DNA of 64,000 nt from Mumia sp. ZJ1417. Its GTDB lineage: Bacteria > Actinomycetota > Actinomycetes > Propionibacteriales > Nocardioidaceae. The position numbers and the translations under genes were made by a program. Below the pieces are notes generated by a model that worked only from the letters and a program-made list of their open reading frames with translations, did not search any database and was not told where the DNA came from. The stretch spans positions 2,108,001 through 2,172,000 of the forward strand of contig NZ_CP059901.1 in NCBI RefSeq assembly GCF_014127285.1, written 5' to 3'. Below are positions 47,315 to 56,154 of the stretch, in pieces (position 1 is the stretch's first letter; every line of letters begins with the position of its first letter).

Positions 47315-48810
47315 GTTTTGTCCAGTACCCCCCGTACGGCCTCGGCGACGACGGCGATCCCGTCGTCGACCGCGCCCGCCCCGTTGGCCGCGTAGCCGAG
47401 CACGAGCCCAGGCCTGCCGGGCCGTTGGCGGTGCAACGACAGCGGGTGCGTCTTGACTCCCCCGGCGAGCGCCTCCTCCGCGACCGCCCGGTCGTCGATC
47501 CCCTCGGGCAAGGTCACGACGAGGTGCAGGCCCGCCGCCGCGCCCTGCACACGCGCCTCGGGGAGCCGTTCGGCCAGCGCGGCCACCATCGCGTCGCGGC
47601 GCCGGCGGTGGCGGGACCGCAAGATCCGCAGGTGCCGCTCCATCGCCCCCGACTCCATCAGCGCGGCGAGGACGAGCTGGCCGAGGACGGGGTTGCCGAG
47701 ATCGACGTCGCGCTTCAGGGCGAGCACGCGCGCGTGCAGCCGCGGCGGGACGAGCAGCCATCCGGTACGGAGCGCCGGCGCGAGAAGCTTCGAGACGCTG
47801 CCAGCGTAGGCGACGGCCTCACCCAGCGTGCCGCGCAGCGCGGGCACGGGCGCTCGGTCGTAGCGGTGCTCGGCGTCGTAGTCGTCCTCCACCACGAGCC
47901 CGCCGTCGGCGACCCATCCGGCCAGGTCGCGGCGGCGCGGCCCACTCAGCACGACGCCGGTCGGGAACTGGTGCGCCGGTGTCAGCATCACGGCTCCGAC
48001 CCCGCTCGACCGCAGGGCATCCACCCGTACGCCGTCGTCGTCCACCGGCACCGAGACCACGTCGGCCCCCTGGCGACGCAGCTGCTGCCGCGCGCCGAAC
48101 GAGCCCGGGTCCTCGACGCCGATCCTGACGACCCCCTCGTCGCGGAGCACGTGCGCCAGGAGGAAGAACGCCTGTGCGACGCCCGCCACCACGAGCACCT
48201 CGTCGGGGTCGACGCGGATGCCCCGGCTGCGGGCGAGCCAGCGCGCGACCGCGGTGCGCAGAGCAGCGGTCCCACGCGGGTCGCCGTACCCGAGGTCGGC
48301 GGCGCTCCGGCCGGTCAGGACCTCCCGCTCGGCGCGCAGCCAGGCGGCTCTCGGGAAGGCCGTCAGGTCGGGTACACCGGGCGAGAGGTCGATCCGGGCG
48401 GGAGCGGCACGGAGCCGGTCGACGAAGTCGGCGCCGTCGAGATCGGAGAATACCGCCGTCTCGGCGCCGGCGATCGGTGAAGCCGCCCGTCCACCGGCCG
48501 CAGGCGTTGGCTGTACGGGGCTCGAGACGACGACCGTCCCGCCCCGCCCGCGCCCCTCGACATGCCCTTCGTCGGCGAGTCGCCGATATGCCTCGGTGAC
48601 CACCCCGCGAGACACGCCGAGGTCCTGGCCGAGGGTCCGGGACGCCGGGAGTCGAGCGCCGATCGGCAGCGAACCATCGAGGACCGCTTCGCGGATCTGC
48701 GCCGCGAGGTACGTCGCGAGCGACCCCGACGCCACGCCCGTCAGGTCGAGCCCGAGGAAGTCCGCGCCCGGTTTGGTCTCCTCGTACGGAAAGTCTTTGG
48801 ACCTGGCCAC
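47311..48810 (-). CDS. MocR/PdxR-type PLP-dependent transcriptional regulator
   Basis: This is a 499-residue fusion of a GntR-type winged helix (LATYLAAQIREAVLDGSLPIGARLPASRTLG, with LGVSRGVVTEAYRRL) and an aminotransferase-fold domain. The PLP lysine lies in AGSVSKLLAPALRTGW. VVEDDYDAEHRYDRAP and VRIGVEDPGSFGARQQL are typical. GTG 48810 is chosen. It is divergent from the EamA gene over 29 bp and coupled to the unknown gene downstream. Such regulators usually sense PLP or an amino acid and control a neighbouring transporter. Confidence 0.9.
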   Translation of the reverse strand: MARSKDFPYEETKPGADFLGLDLTGVASGSLATYLAAQIREAVLDGSLPIGARLPASRTLGQDLGVSRGVVTEAYRRLADEGHVEGRGRGGTVVVSSPVQPTPAAGGRAASPIAGAETAVFSDLDGADFVDRLRAAPARIDLSPGVPDLTAFPRAAWLRAEREVLTGRSAADLGYGDPRGTAALRTAVARWLARSRGIRVDPDEVLVVAGVAQAFFLLAHVLRDEGVVRIGVEDPGSFGARQQLRRQGADVVSVPVDDDGVRVDALRSSGVGAVMLTPAHQFPTGVVLSGPRRRDLAGWVADGGLVVEDDYDAEHRYDRAPVPALRGTLGEAVAYAGSVSKLLAPALRTGWLLVPPRLHARVLALKRDVDLGNPVLGQLVLAALMESGAMERHLRILRSRHRRRRDAMVAALAERLPEARVQGAAAGLHLVVTLPEGIDDRAVAEEALAGGVKTHPLSLHRQRPGRPGLVLGYAANGAGAVDDGIAVVAEAVRGVLDKT

Positions 48811-48839
48811 CGGTCCATTGTGGCCTCGACGCTGGAGGC

Positions 48840-49745
48840 ATGCACCTCGCGAGCACATCCCACGCCTCCGCATACCTGCCTGGCGCCCTCGGCATGGCGC
48901 TCGTCGGCGGCAGCGTCGCCGTCTCGCACGTCCTGACCGACGCACCGCTCATGACCCCGCAAGCTCTCCGGTACGCCGCCGCGGCTGCGGTCCTCGTCGG
49001 GATCGCCCGGATCCTGGGCCGTCCCGTCCCGCTGCCGCGAGGGCGCGAGTGGGCCCTCCTCGGTCTGCTCGCGGCCACCGGGCTCGTCCTCTTCAACGTC
49101 GCGCTCGTCCGAGGCGCGGAGCACGCCGAGCCCGCGGCCATCGCCGTCGCGGTCGCCTCAGTCCCGGTCGTGCTCGGCGTCGTCGGCCCGCTCCTCGAGG
49201 GACGCTCACCGACGGCCCGGATCCTCGTCGCGGCGGTGGTCGTCACCGCGGGGAGCGTCCTCGTCCAAGGGGGAGGCCGCACCGACGGCGCAGGTGTCGC
49301 GTGGGCCGTGCTCGCGCTGGCATGCGAGGCGGCCTTCACCCTTCTCGCCGTCCCCCTGCTCCCTCGGCTCGGGCCATGGGGTGTCTCGGTGCACTCGGTG
49401 GTGATCGGGACGCTGATGTTCACCGCGCTGGCACTCGTCACGGAAGGCCCCACCGCCGCCGGACGCCTCGACGCGGTGGACTGGGCCGCAATCGCGTACC
49501 TGTCCGTCCTGGTGACCGCGGTCGCCTTCGTGCTCTGGTACGCGACCGTGGCGCGCGTCGGGAGCGCGGCCGCAGGTCTGCTCACCGGACTCGCCCCCGT
49601 CGCCGCGGCGGCCGTCGGTGTCGTCGTCACGGGAGACGTTCCGAGCGCGCTCGTATGGGTCGGCGTCGCAGTCGTCGTCGCCGGGCTCGCGATCGGCCTG
49701 CGCGCTCCGCGACGCCTGCGGCGACCGGTCGTCGTCGCGCAGTGA
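48840..49745 (+). CDS. EamA-family (DMT) transporter
   Basis: This is a drug/metabolite transporter of 301 residues with ten predicted membrane helices in two EamA repeats. The first repeat ends near AVASVPVVLGVVGPLLEGR and the second near GLLTGLAPVAAAAVGVVVTGD. GGAGG precedes the ATG. The divergent MocR regulator suggests it moves an amino acid or a vitamin-B6-related metabolite, but this is only inferred. The gene is not coupled to the GTPase gene that follows. Confidence 0.88.
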   Translation: MHLASTSHASAYLPGALGMALVGGSVAVSHVLTDAPLMTPQALRYAAAAAVLVGIARILGRPVPLPRGREWALLGLLAATGLVLFNVALVRGAEHAEPAAIAVAVASVPVVLGVVGPLLEGRSPTARILVAAVVVTAGSVLVQGGGRTDGAGVAWAVLALACEAAFTLLAVPLLPRLGPWGVSVHSVVIGTLMFTALALVTEGPTAAGRLDAVDWAAIAYLSVLVTAVAFVLWYATVARVGSAAAGLLTGLAPVAAAAVGVVVTGDVPSALVWVGVAVVVAGLAIGLRAPRRLRRPVVVAQ

Positions 49746-49774
49746 GGTGACCGCGCCTCTGGCAGGCTGGTCAC

Positions 49775-50917
49775 GTGCCCGAGACACCGACCGACCGCTG
49801 GTTCGCCGACGCCTTCCGTGGAGCCTGGGAGAACGAGCAGCGCAAGCTGGGACGCTTCAACCTGGCGATCTTCGGCAAGACGGGCGTCGGCAAGAGCACG
49901 CTCGTCAACGCGATCTTCGGCGACGACATCGCCGCCACGGGCATCGGCGAGCCGGTGACCCGCGAGGAGCACCTCTATCTCCACCGCAGCGGCACCCTCG
50001 GCGTGCTCGACACCCGTGGGCTCGAGGTCGGCGTGGACAACGACGCCATCCTCGCCGAGGTCGCCGACCACGTCTCGCGGATGCGACGACGTCCGCTCGA
50101 GGAGCAGCTCCACGTCGCGTGGTTCTGCGTACGGGCAGGCGACCGGCGTTTCGAGGACACCGAGGCCGAGTTCGTCCGCGCGCTCGCGCGGCTCGGGGTT
50201 CCAGTCATGCTCGTGATGACCCAGGTCCCACAGGTCGGCGGCCGCATCCACCCGGACGCACTGGCGCTCGCCGCGGAGATCGAGGCGCGCGAGCTTCCGG
50301 TCCACCGCAGCAAGGTCTTCCTCACGATGGCCGTCGGTGACCCGTTCTCCGGGCACGACGCGCACGGGCTCCTGGAGCTGCTCGATGCCACCTTTCGCTG
50401 TGCGCCAGAAGGAGTAGCCGAGGCGATCACCGCGGCACAGCGCATCGACCTCGCCCGCAAGCGCAAGCGGGCTGGTGACGCGATCAAGGTCGCGACGAGC
50501 GCAGCCGGGACCGCCGGAGCCAGCCCGATCCCGTTCTCCGACGCGGCTGTCCTCGTCCCGATCCAGATCACGATGATGGCCTCGATCGCGAACACGTACG
50601 GGCTGAGCCTGGAGCGCTCGACGGCGGCGTCGTTGGCCGCCACCGCGGCGGCGACGGTCGCTGGGCGTACGGCCGTCACGAGCCTGGTGAAGCTGATCCC
50701 AGGCGCCGGGACGATCGTGGGTGGCACGATCAGCGCGGCCGTCGCCGGCACGCTCACCTACGCGGTCGGTCACGCGTGGACACGCGTGTGCGAGCGCCTC
50801 ACGCAGGGCGAGCTTCAGGGCGTCGGCGGCGTCCTCGACAGCGCGATGATCCGCAAGGTCTTCATGGAGGAGTTCCGCAAGCAGGCCAAACGGCGTGGCT
50901 CGGCCGTCGAGCGCTGA
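49775..50917 (+). CDS. GTPase with C-terminal DUF697-like membrane domain
   Basis: This is a 380-residue dynamin-like or Era-like small GTPase. G1 is FGKTGVGKSTLVNAIFG (33-49), G3 is DTRG (80-83), and a TQVP in VMLVMTQVPQVG takes the place of NKxD. The hydrophobic C-terminal half (about 245-330) includes VKLIPGAGTIVGGTISAAVAGTLTYAVG, as in DUF697 proteins. The GTG start follows a near-consensus CAGGCT box by 6 nt. It converges on the FUSC gene with a 9-bp gap. Its cellular role is unknown. Confidence 0.83.
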   Translation: MPETPTDRWFADAFRGAWENEQRKLGRFNLAIFGKTGVGKSTLVNAIFGDDIAATGIGEPVTREEHLYLHRSGTLGVLDTRGLEVGVDNDAILAEVADHVSRMRRRPLEEQLHVAWFCVRAGDRRFEDTEAEFVRALARLGVPVMLVMTQVPQVGGRIHPDALALAAEIEARELPVHRSKVFLTMAVGDPFSGHDAHGLLELLDATFRCAPEGVAEAITAAQRIDLARKRKRAGDAIKVATSAAGTAGASPIPFSDAAVLVPIQITMMASIANTYGLSLERSTAASLAATAAATVAGRTAVTSLVKLIPGAGTIVGGTISAAVAGTLTYAVGHAWTRVCERLTQGELQGVGGVLDSAMIRKVFMEEFRKQAKRRGSAVER

Positions 50918-50926
50918 CAAGACGCG

Positions 50927-52060
50927 TCAACGGCCGGGTGAGCGACGGCGCCGCCCGGGTGGCCAGGCGGGTGCCGACAGCGGCCTGATGCCGGGCGGCG
51001 GCTCGGCGCCCTCGGTGACCGGCAGCGCACCGAGGATCCGGCGGAGCGAGACGACCACGGCCGCACCAGGGAAGGCCTCTTCGCCGCGGTCGAGGGACTG
51101 TGCCACGAGAGCCGAGACACGCTCGACCGAGCGCGTCACGGTCGCGGCGTCGGCTGCGGCCACCTGCTGGTCGCGCGCGAGCGTACGAACGACCGCCGCG
51201 AGGTCGTGGAGGGTGTCGGCGACGGTCCGCGCGGCATCCCCGCCCGGGCGCAGCCACGGACCGTCCGACTGCTGCACCTCGCTGATCATGAAGGTGAGGT
51301 TCTCGGCCAGGTCGGCGACCCGCTCGATGACGTCCGCGGTCCTGCGCTGCTGGGCGACGACCGCGCGCCACCTGCCCGCACGCAGGTTGCCGCGCAGCGC
51401 GTCGTCGAGCGCGGCGTAGCTCTCCCGCAGGCGCAGCGCCTCGGGCTGGACCTCGTGCGGGAGGTCGTGCCACGGCGCTCCCTCATCGTCCCGCGTGGTC
51501 ACGAGCGCGTCTGCGAGCGCGTCGAGCTGGTCGGCGACCAGGTCCGCGACGTTCTCGAGCCGCTTCACGGACACCCGTACAGGCACCGGCGGAAGGAGGA
51601 GCATGAGGGTGAAGCCGATGGCGGCGCCGATCGCTACCTGCCCGACGAGCCCCGACACGAAGTCAGAGGTGTCGATGTTGCCCAGGATGTAGGTGAACAG
51701 CGCCGCCGTGATCACCCAGCTGCGCTGGTCTCCCAGGCGGTCCCAGCCGCCGAGCAGCACGGCGACCAGCACCAGGAGCCCGATCGCCGCCCAGCCAGGG
51801 ACCGGGAGGAGATGGAACCCGGCACCCACGCTCGCTCCCATGACGAGGGCAGTGAACAGGTGAGCCGAGTCACGCAGCGAGGCTGCGACGCTCGGGTGCA
51901 CGGCGAGGACGGCGCCGAGCGGCGCGTAGTAGGCGTAGTCGCCGACCGGTGGCGGCACCAAGTTGCCGACCTGCCACGCCACGGCGGCCGCGACGGCGGC
52001 CTTCACGGCGATGTGCACGCGAGACCCGAGCAACGGGTCGGTGCTGCCGGTCGTCTTCAT
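50927..52060 (-). CDS. FUSC-like aromatic acid exporter family protein
   Basis: This 377-residue protein has about five or six membrane helices in its N-terminal half (to about residue 165). A cytoplasmic helical half follows, with RLENVADLVADQLDALADALVT and EVQPEALRLRESYAALDDALRGNLRAGRW. The layout resembles half of an AaeB/FUSC exporter. The ATG lies 6 nt after TAGTGT (52067-52072), so it is probably leaderless. The substrate is unknown. It ends 9 bp from the GTPase stop. Confidence 0.8.
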   Translation of the reverse strand: MKTTGSTDPLLGSRVHIAVKAAVAAAVAWQVGNLVPPPVGDYAYYAPLGAVLAVHPSVAASLRDSAHLFTALVMGASVGAGFHLLPVPGWAAIGLLVLVAVLLGGWDRLGDQRSWVITAALFTYILGNIDTSDFVSGLVGQVAIGAAIGFTLMLLLPPVPVRVSVKRLENVADLVADQLDALADALVTTRDDEGAPWHDLPHEVQPEALRLRESYAALDDALRGNLRAGRWRAVVAQQRRTADVIERVADLAENLTFMISEVQQSDGPWLRPGGDAARTVADTLHDLAAVVRTLARDQQVAAADAATVTRSVERVSALVAQSLDRGEEAFPGAAVVVSLRRILGALPVTEGAEPPPGIRPLSAPAWPPGRRRRSPGR

Positions 52061-52104
52061 CCGGCCACACTAACCACGGCGGTCGGTCGACCGAGCAGGC
52101 GGCG

Positions 52105-52530
52105 TCAGCGCGCGCGGTGCTCCGCAGCCCCGGCGAAGGTCGCGGCCTCACGGTCGACGAGCGCGCGATAGTGCGCACCGCCCATCGCCGAGATCGCCCG
52201 CGACAGCAAGCCTGTCTGCTCGAGGACCAGCTCGAGCCGCGAGCCCCCCGGCTGCGCGACGACCCGGTGCGCGCCGGTGCTCGTCACTCCCGGCACCGAC
52301 ATCCGCCAGGTGAACGCCGTGCCGGGCTCGAGCTCGGTCACCGTCCACTTCATAGGCCGAATGCTCGGCTGCCGGACGAGATAGACCGCACCCAGCTCCA
52401 GACCACCCGCGCCTTGCGGCTCGACCTTGATGAAGCTGTCGCTGATCAGCGGCCAGTGGCTCGGGTCGGCAAGGACCGACCACAGCACCTCGGGTGGCGC
52501 CTTGACGTCGACCTTGACCTCGTACTTCAC
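52105..52530 (-). CDS. SRPBCC family (START-like) protein
   Basis: This is a 141-residue protein with the helix-grip fold used for binding hydrophobic ligands. The start YEVKVDVKAPPEVLWSVLADPSHWP is typical, as is LEPGTAFTWRMSVPG in the middle. The GTG at 52530 overlaps the DoxX-like gene stop by 4 bp (GTGA). It is the last gene of a three-gene operon with DoxX-like and CGNR proteins. A role in a shared redox or stress response is inferred only. Confidence 0.85.
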   Translation of the reverse strand: MKYEVKVDVKAPPEVLWSVLADPSHWPLISDSFIKVEPQGAGGLELGAVYLVRQPSIRPMKWTVTELEPGTAFTWRMSVPGVTSTGAHRVVAQPGGSRLELVLEQTGLLSRAISAMGGAHYRALVDREAATFAGAAEHRAR

Positions 52531-52883
52531 AGGAACGACCACCAGAGCGTGCCGACGCACAGGACGAGCATGCCTGTGGCGTTGACGAACAGGTTGCGGC
52601 CGAGGTCACGTGCGCGCACGTGCATCGAGATCGCGACCAGGAAGTAGGCGATCAAGGCGGCGACCGTCACGATGCCGACGTACGGGATCCAGATGCCGGC
52701 GACGAGGCCGGCGGCCGCGGCGGCCTTGACCGGCGCGAGAAGCCTCCAAAACCGCTGAGGGAACCGGACGTCGGCGAGGCACTCGCGGACGAAGGCCGCC
52801 GGCTTGATGCACAGCACGGCGTCGGCGGCGCTGATCAGCGCCAGCACGACCACCGGCCACACGGGCTCCGGGAGCGCGCTCAT
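52527..52883 (-). CDS. DoxX-like four-helix membrane protein
   Basis: The 118-residue protein has four hydrophobic helices and a LISAADAVLCIKPAAFVREC start, with LLAPVKAAAAAGLVAGIWIP in the second helix, as in DoxX-like proteins. The ATG at 52883 overlaps the CGNR stop by 4 bp, and the stop overlaps the SRPBCC start. The function of such proteins is not defined, though the family is linked to thiol and oxidative stress. Confidence 0.72.
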   Translation of the reverse strand: MSALPEPVWPVVVLALISAADAVLCIKPAAFVRECLADVRFPQRFWRLLAPVKAAAAAGLVAGIWIPYVGIVTVAALIAYFLVAISMHVRARDLGRNLFVNATGMLVLCVGTLWWSFL

Positions 52884-53395
52884 CGTGCGTCCTCTCGCGA
52901 TCGACGGCGGTGGGCAGCAACGCGAGCCCTCCCCGCGCACTGCGTCGAACAATAGCGTCGCGGTCGACCACGAGGACTGTCGATCCAGGCGTCGACGCAC
53001 TCCTGACCGCCGCACACCCCTATCGTCTGCGCCCCGCGGAGCACCACCACGTCGGCGAGCGTGCGCAGGGCGGCGACCAGCAACGCGTCGGCCGATCGCG
53101 CGGGCACCCACTCCTCGTGGGCATGCCCGGCGTCGTCGCTTCGTAGGTGGACGGTCACGCCGGTCTCGGCGATGAGCCGGTCGAGCTGCCGGACGCGATC
53201 GCGCGGTGTCGGCGCGGCGAAGACGGGGTGGAGGCGGTCGGCGGTGCGGACGAGGACGTCGGTGTCCTCGCTGGCGGCGAGGCCGGCCGTACGAGGGTCC
53301 GGAAACGCCTCATCGCCCTCGCCCGCCTCCTCGCGGGGTCGGGTGCCCCACTCGTTCACCAGGGTGACGAGGTCGTCCGACTCGAGAGTGTGCAT
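52880..53395 (-). CDS. CGNR zinc-finger (ABATE-type) putative regulator
   Basis: This is a 171-residue protein with an N-terminal ABATE-like region (LVTLVNEWGTRP) and a C-terminal Cys-rich finger, CGGQEC-x15-YCSTQC, ending in CAGRARVAAHRRR. The usual CGNR is CAGR here. These proteins are thought to be stress-linked transcription regulators. The ATG at 53395 lies 6 nt after TACACT (53402-53407), so it is probably leaderless. A 9-bp inverted repeat covers both its -10 box and that of the divergent LysE gene. Confidence 0.85.
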   Translation of the reverse strand: MHTLESDDLVTLVNEWGTRPREEAGEGDEAFPDPRTAGLAASEDTDVLVRTADRLHPVFAAPTPRDRVRQLDRLIAETGVTVHLRSDDAGHAHEEWVPARSADALLVAALRTLADVVVLRGAQTIGVCGGQECVDAWIDSPRGRPRRYCSTQCAGRARVAAHRRRSREDAR

Positions 53396-53401
53396 ACGGA
53401 G

Positions 53402-53436
53402 AGTGTAACGCTCATCATGCCGAAAAGCGTTACAAT
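53402..53436. promoter_or_regulatory. Divergent operator-promoter of the CGNR and LysE genes
   Basis: TGTAACGCT (53404-53412) and AGCGTTACA (53426-53434) are perfect 9-bp arms 13 nt apart. The left arm overlaps TACACT (minus strand, 53402-53407), the -10 box of the CGNR gene. The right arm overlaps TACAAT (53431-53436), the -10 box of lysE. Each box lies 6 nt from its start codon. Confidence 0.75.
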
Positions 53437-53442
53437 AGAACG

Positions 53443-54078
53443 GTGGTCGATCCGTCCGTCCTCCCCGCCTTCGTCCTGGCCGTCGTCGCCGTGACGATCG
53501 CGCCGGGGCCGGACAACACCTACATCGCGGCCGTCGCACTGCGGCACGGGCCGCGGGCCGGCGTCGTCTCGGCGCTCGGCATGGCGTGCGGGATGGTCGT
53601 CCACGTGACGGCGGCGGCGCTCGGCCTGGCCGCGCTGCTGCGCCTCAACCCCGAGATCATCGTCGTGATCCAGCTCGTCGGCGCGGCCTACCTCGGCTGG
53701 CTCGCCGTCGACACCCTCCGAGGCCTCTCCCACACCTCGGAAGCAGGCAAGGTCCCCGCGACCCGCGACGTGCTCGTCCGGGCGACGCTCACGAATCTGA
53801 CGAACCCGAAGGTCATCTTGTTCTTCGCCGCGTTCCTCCCGGGATTCGTCGTCGCAGGCCACGGCAGCACCGTCGTCCAGATGCTCACCCTCGGCACGCT
53901 CTTCCTCGTGGTCGGCCTGGTCTGCGACGTGACGATCGGCATCGTCGCTGGGCGCCTCGGACGGGCCCTCGACTCGCGCGGCCGCGCCGGGACCGGTCTG
54001 ACGGTGGTCGCCGCGTGCGTGTACGCGACGCTTGCGCTGATCCTCCTCGTCGAAGCCGTCCGTACGATCGGCTCGTGA
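53443..54078 (+). CDS. LysE family amino-acid exporter
   Basis: This is a 211-residue exporter of the LysE/RhtB type with about six membrane helices. TIAPGPDNTYIAAVALRHGPRAGVVSALGMACG is the family's N-terminal signature, and LTNPKVILFFAAFLPGFV follows the third helix. It starts with GTG 6 nt after TACAAT, so it is probably leaderless. The stop overlaps the GrpB-like gene start by 4 bp. The divergent CGNR gene probably controls it through the shared operator. The exported amino acid is not known. Confidence 0.9.
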   Translation: MVDPSVLPAFVLAVVAVTIAPGPDNTYIAAVALRHGPRAGVVSALGMACGMVVHVTAAALGLAALLRLNPEIIVVIQLVGAAYLGWLAVDTLRGLSHTSEAGKVPATRDVLVRATLTNLTNPKVILFFAAFLPGFVVAGHGSTVVQMLTLGTLFLVVGLVCDVTIGIVAGRLGRALDSRGRAGTGLTVVAACVYATLALILLVEAVRTIGS

Positions 54079-54704
54079 GCACCCACCCCCTCTGGCGCCC
54101 GTACGAGGTCCCCGACCAGGAGACGACCGACGAGGCGTTCGTCGCCGGAGCAGAGCCGAAGGTCGAGGGGGGCGTCACTGTCGTCCCGTACGACCCTGCG
54201 TGGCCGCTCACGTACGTGCAGGTCGCGCAGGCGGTCCGCGACACCGTCGGCGACGGGGTGGTCGCGCTCGCGCACGTCGGGTCAACCGCGGTCCCCGGAC
54301 TCGCCGCCAAACCGGTCATCGACATCGATCTGGTCGTGGCCGATCCGGCGGACGAGACGTCGTACGTACCGGCGCTCGAGCGGGCGGGCTTCGTGCTGCG
54401 GATTCGCGAGCCGGAGTGGGAACAGCACCGGATGCTGCGCCTCGACGTGCCCATGGTCAACCTCCACGTGTTCGGGCCCGACTCGCGTGAGACACACAGG
54501 CACCTGCTCTTCCGTGACCGGCTGCGCGGCGACGTGGCCGACCGCGAGGCGTACGGGGCTCTCAAGTCGGCGCTCGCACACCAGGACTTCGCGACGGTGA
54601 CGGCGTACAACGCGGCGAAGGCGGCGCTGATCTACGCGATCTATGAGCGGGCGTTCGCGGCGGACTCGGAGCACCCGCACGACCCGCGGCCGATCGGCGC
54701 CTGA
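54075..54704 (+). CDS. GrpB/UPF0157 family nucleotidyltransferase-fold protein
   Basis: This is a 209-residue protein of the GrpB family, which has a nucleotidyltransferase fold. VVPYDPAWPLTYVQVAQAVRD, ALAHVGSTAVPGLAAKPVIDIDLVVAD and FRDRLRGDVADREAYGALK are typical; GSTAVPGLAAKPVIDID carries the metal-binding Asp pair. A short N-terminal extension precedes them. GTG 54075 overlaps the lysE stop (GTGA). Its activity and the reason for coupling to an exporter are unknown. Confidence 0.85.
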   Translation: MSTHPLWRPYEVPDQETTDEAFVAGAEPKVEGGVTVVPYDPAWPLTYVQVAQAVRDTVGDGVVALAHVGSTAVPGLAAKPVIDIDLVVADPADETSYVPALERAGFVLRIREPEWEQHRMLRLDVPMVNLHVFGPDSRETHRHLLFRDRLRGDVADREAYGALKSALAHQDFATVTAYNAAKAALIYAIYERAFAADSEHPHDPRPIGA

Positions 54705-54705
54705 C

Positions 54706-56154
54706 TCAGACCGGCAGCAGCCGCGAGACCACGCCCGAGAGCTGGTCGACCGTGCGGCACTCGTGCATGTCGACGATCTGCGCGTACGCCGGCGCCACCG
54801 AGTCGCCGAGCCCCCAGCGGCTCTCGTGCTCGGGGTTGAGCCAGAAGGTCCGCCGCGCGCGGGCGGTGATCTCGCGCAGCGCGTCGAGGTCGGGGTCGAG
54901 GTGGTTGCTGCGCCCGTCGCCGAGGATCAGCACGCTCGTACGGGGTCCGAGCGCGGCGCCGTACCGGCTGACGAACGAGCGCAGCGACCGGCCGTAGTCG
55001 CTCGACGGGTGCCACGGTGCGACGTTGGCGTTCGCCATCACGCGCTCGGCGAGCGCGGCCGGGTCTGCCTCGCCGGAGGTGACCAGCTCGGTGACCTCGT
55101 CGGTGTGGTTGACGAACGCGAAGACGCGCACCTTGCTGAACTGGTCGCGCAACGCCTGCACCAGCAGCATGGTGAACCCGGCGAACCCGGCGACCGATCC
55201 CGACACGTCACAGAGCAGGACGAGCTCGGGGCGCGCCTTGCGCCGGTGCTCGTACGCCGGCTTGAGCGGCACTCCCCCGTACGACATCGAGCGGCGCAGC
55301 GTCCGTCGGATGTCGACCTGGCCACGGTTGCGGCGACGGCGGCGCGCCGACAGGCGGGTGGCGAGGCGCCGGGCGAGCGGCTGGACCGTACGGCGCAGCT
55401 CGAGGACCTGCTGGCGGTTGGCGGAGAGGAACTCGACCTGCTCCGCGTCCGGCCGTACGGCGTACTTCGCGACGCGCTCGCGGCCGCGGACCTCCGCCGT
55501 GCGTCGGGTCGCCTCGGTCTGGACGAGCGTGCGGAACCGGTCGACGTCGCGGCGGATCTCGTCCCGGTCGAGGCGCTCGACGAACCCTTCGCTGCTGCCA
55601 CGGGCGGCCAGGGCGCGGACGATCGTGGTCTGTGGTCGGAGCTGCTCGAGGGTCTGGCGCGCGGACCAGCCGGACCCGGCCATCCCCGGGCCGTCGCCGC
55701 CCTGGACCTGCGCGAGCGCCTCGACTGCCGAGGCGGCGACCTGATCGAGGGCGTCGCTGCTGCCCCGCGCCAAGGCGTCGACGAGGGAGTCTCGCAAGGT
55801 CTCGACCGTGTCGGGCCGCGCGCGCTCGCCCTCGCTCTCGCGCGCACCGACGCCCACGGGGAAGTAGACGTCGAAGACCGCGTCGAACACCCGACGCTGC
55901 CCCGTACGACGGATCAGCGAGGCCGCCAGGCCTTCGCGCAGCAGGTCGCGGTCGGCGAGCGAGAGGACCTGCATCGCGCGGGCGGCGTCGACGGTCTCGC
56001 TGGTGCCGACCACGAGGCCGTGGCCGCGCAGCGACTCGACCATCGCGACCAGCCGCGCGGGAAGGCTGTCACCCGCCGCCGGTCGAGCCTGTCCCGCCGG
56101 TCGAGCCTGTCGAGCCTCCCCCGTCGGTCGAGCCTGTCGAGACCCCCCGCTCAT
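54706..56154 (-). CDS. VWA-domain (CoxE-like) protein
   Basis: This is a 482-residue partner of MoxR ATPases, thought to help insert metals or assemble complexes. The von Willebrand A domain has the MIDAS motif CDVSGSV, followed by FTMLLVQALRDQFSKVRVFAFVNHTDEVTEL. The N-terminal half, after a low-complexity Arg/Pro segment, is the CoxE-type region. The ATG overlaps the MoxR stop by 4 bp. The first 30 codons lie on three repeats of a GGTCGAGCCTGTCGAG element, so the effective start may be the ATG at 56043. Confidence 0.87.
   Translation of the reverse strand: MSGGSRQARPTGEARQARPAGQARPAAGDSLPARLVAMVESLRGHGLVVGTSETVDAARAMQVLSLADRDLLREGLAASLIRRTGQRRVFDAVFDVYFPVGVGARESEGERARPDTVETLRDSLVDALARGSSDALDQVAASAVEALAQVQGGDGPGMAGSGWSARQTLEQLRPQTTIVRALAARGSSEGFVERLDRDEIRRDVDRFRTLVQTEATRRTAEVRGRERVAKYAVRPDAEQVEFLSANRQQVLELRRTVQPLARRLATRLSARRRRRNRGQVDIRRTLRRSMSYGGVPLKPAYEHRRKARPELVLLCDVSGSVAGFAGFTMLLVQALRDQFSKVRVFAFVNHTDEVTELVTSGEADPAALAERVMANANVAPWHPSSDYGRSLRSFVSRYGAALGPRTSVLILGDGRSNHLDPDLDALREITARARRTFWLNPEHESRWGLGDSVAPAYAQIVDMHECRTVDQLSGVVSRLLPV
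56081..56144. repeat. REP-like cluster of GGTCGAGCCTGTCGAG units
   Basis: Three units lie at 56081-56093 (shortened), 56099-56116 and 56126-56144. The last one, GGTCGAGCCTGTCGAGACC, is an imperfect palindrome. They cover the 5' coding end of the VWA gene, giving its repeated QARP segment. Related units are common intergenic elements of actinobacteria. Confidence 0.65.
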
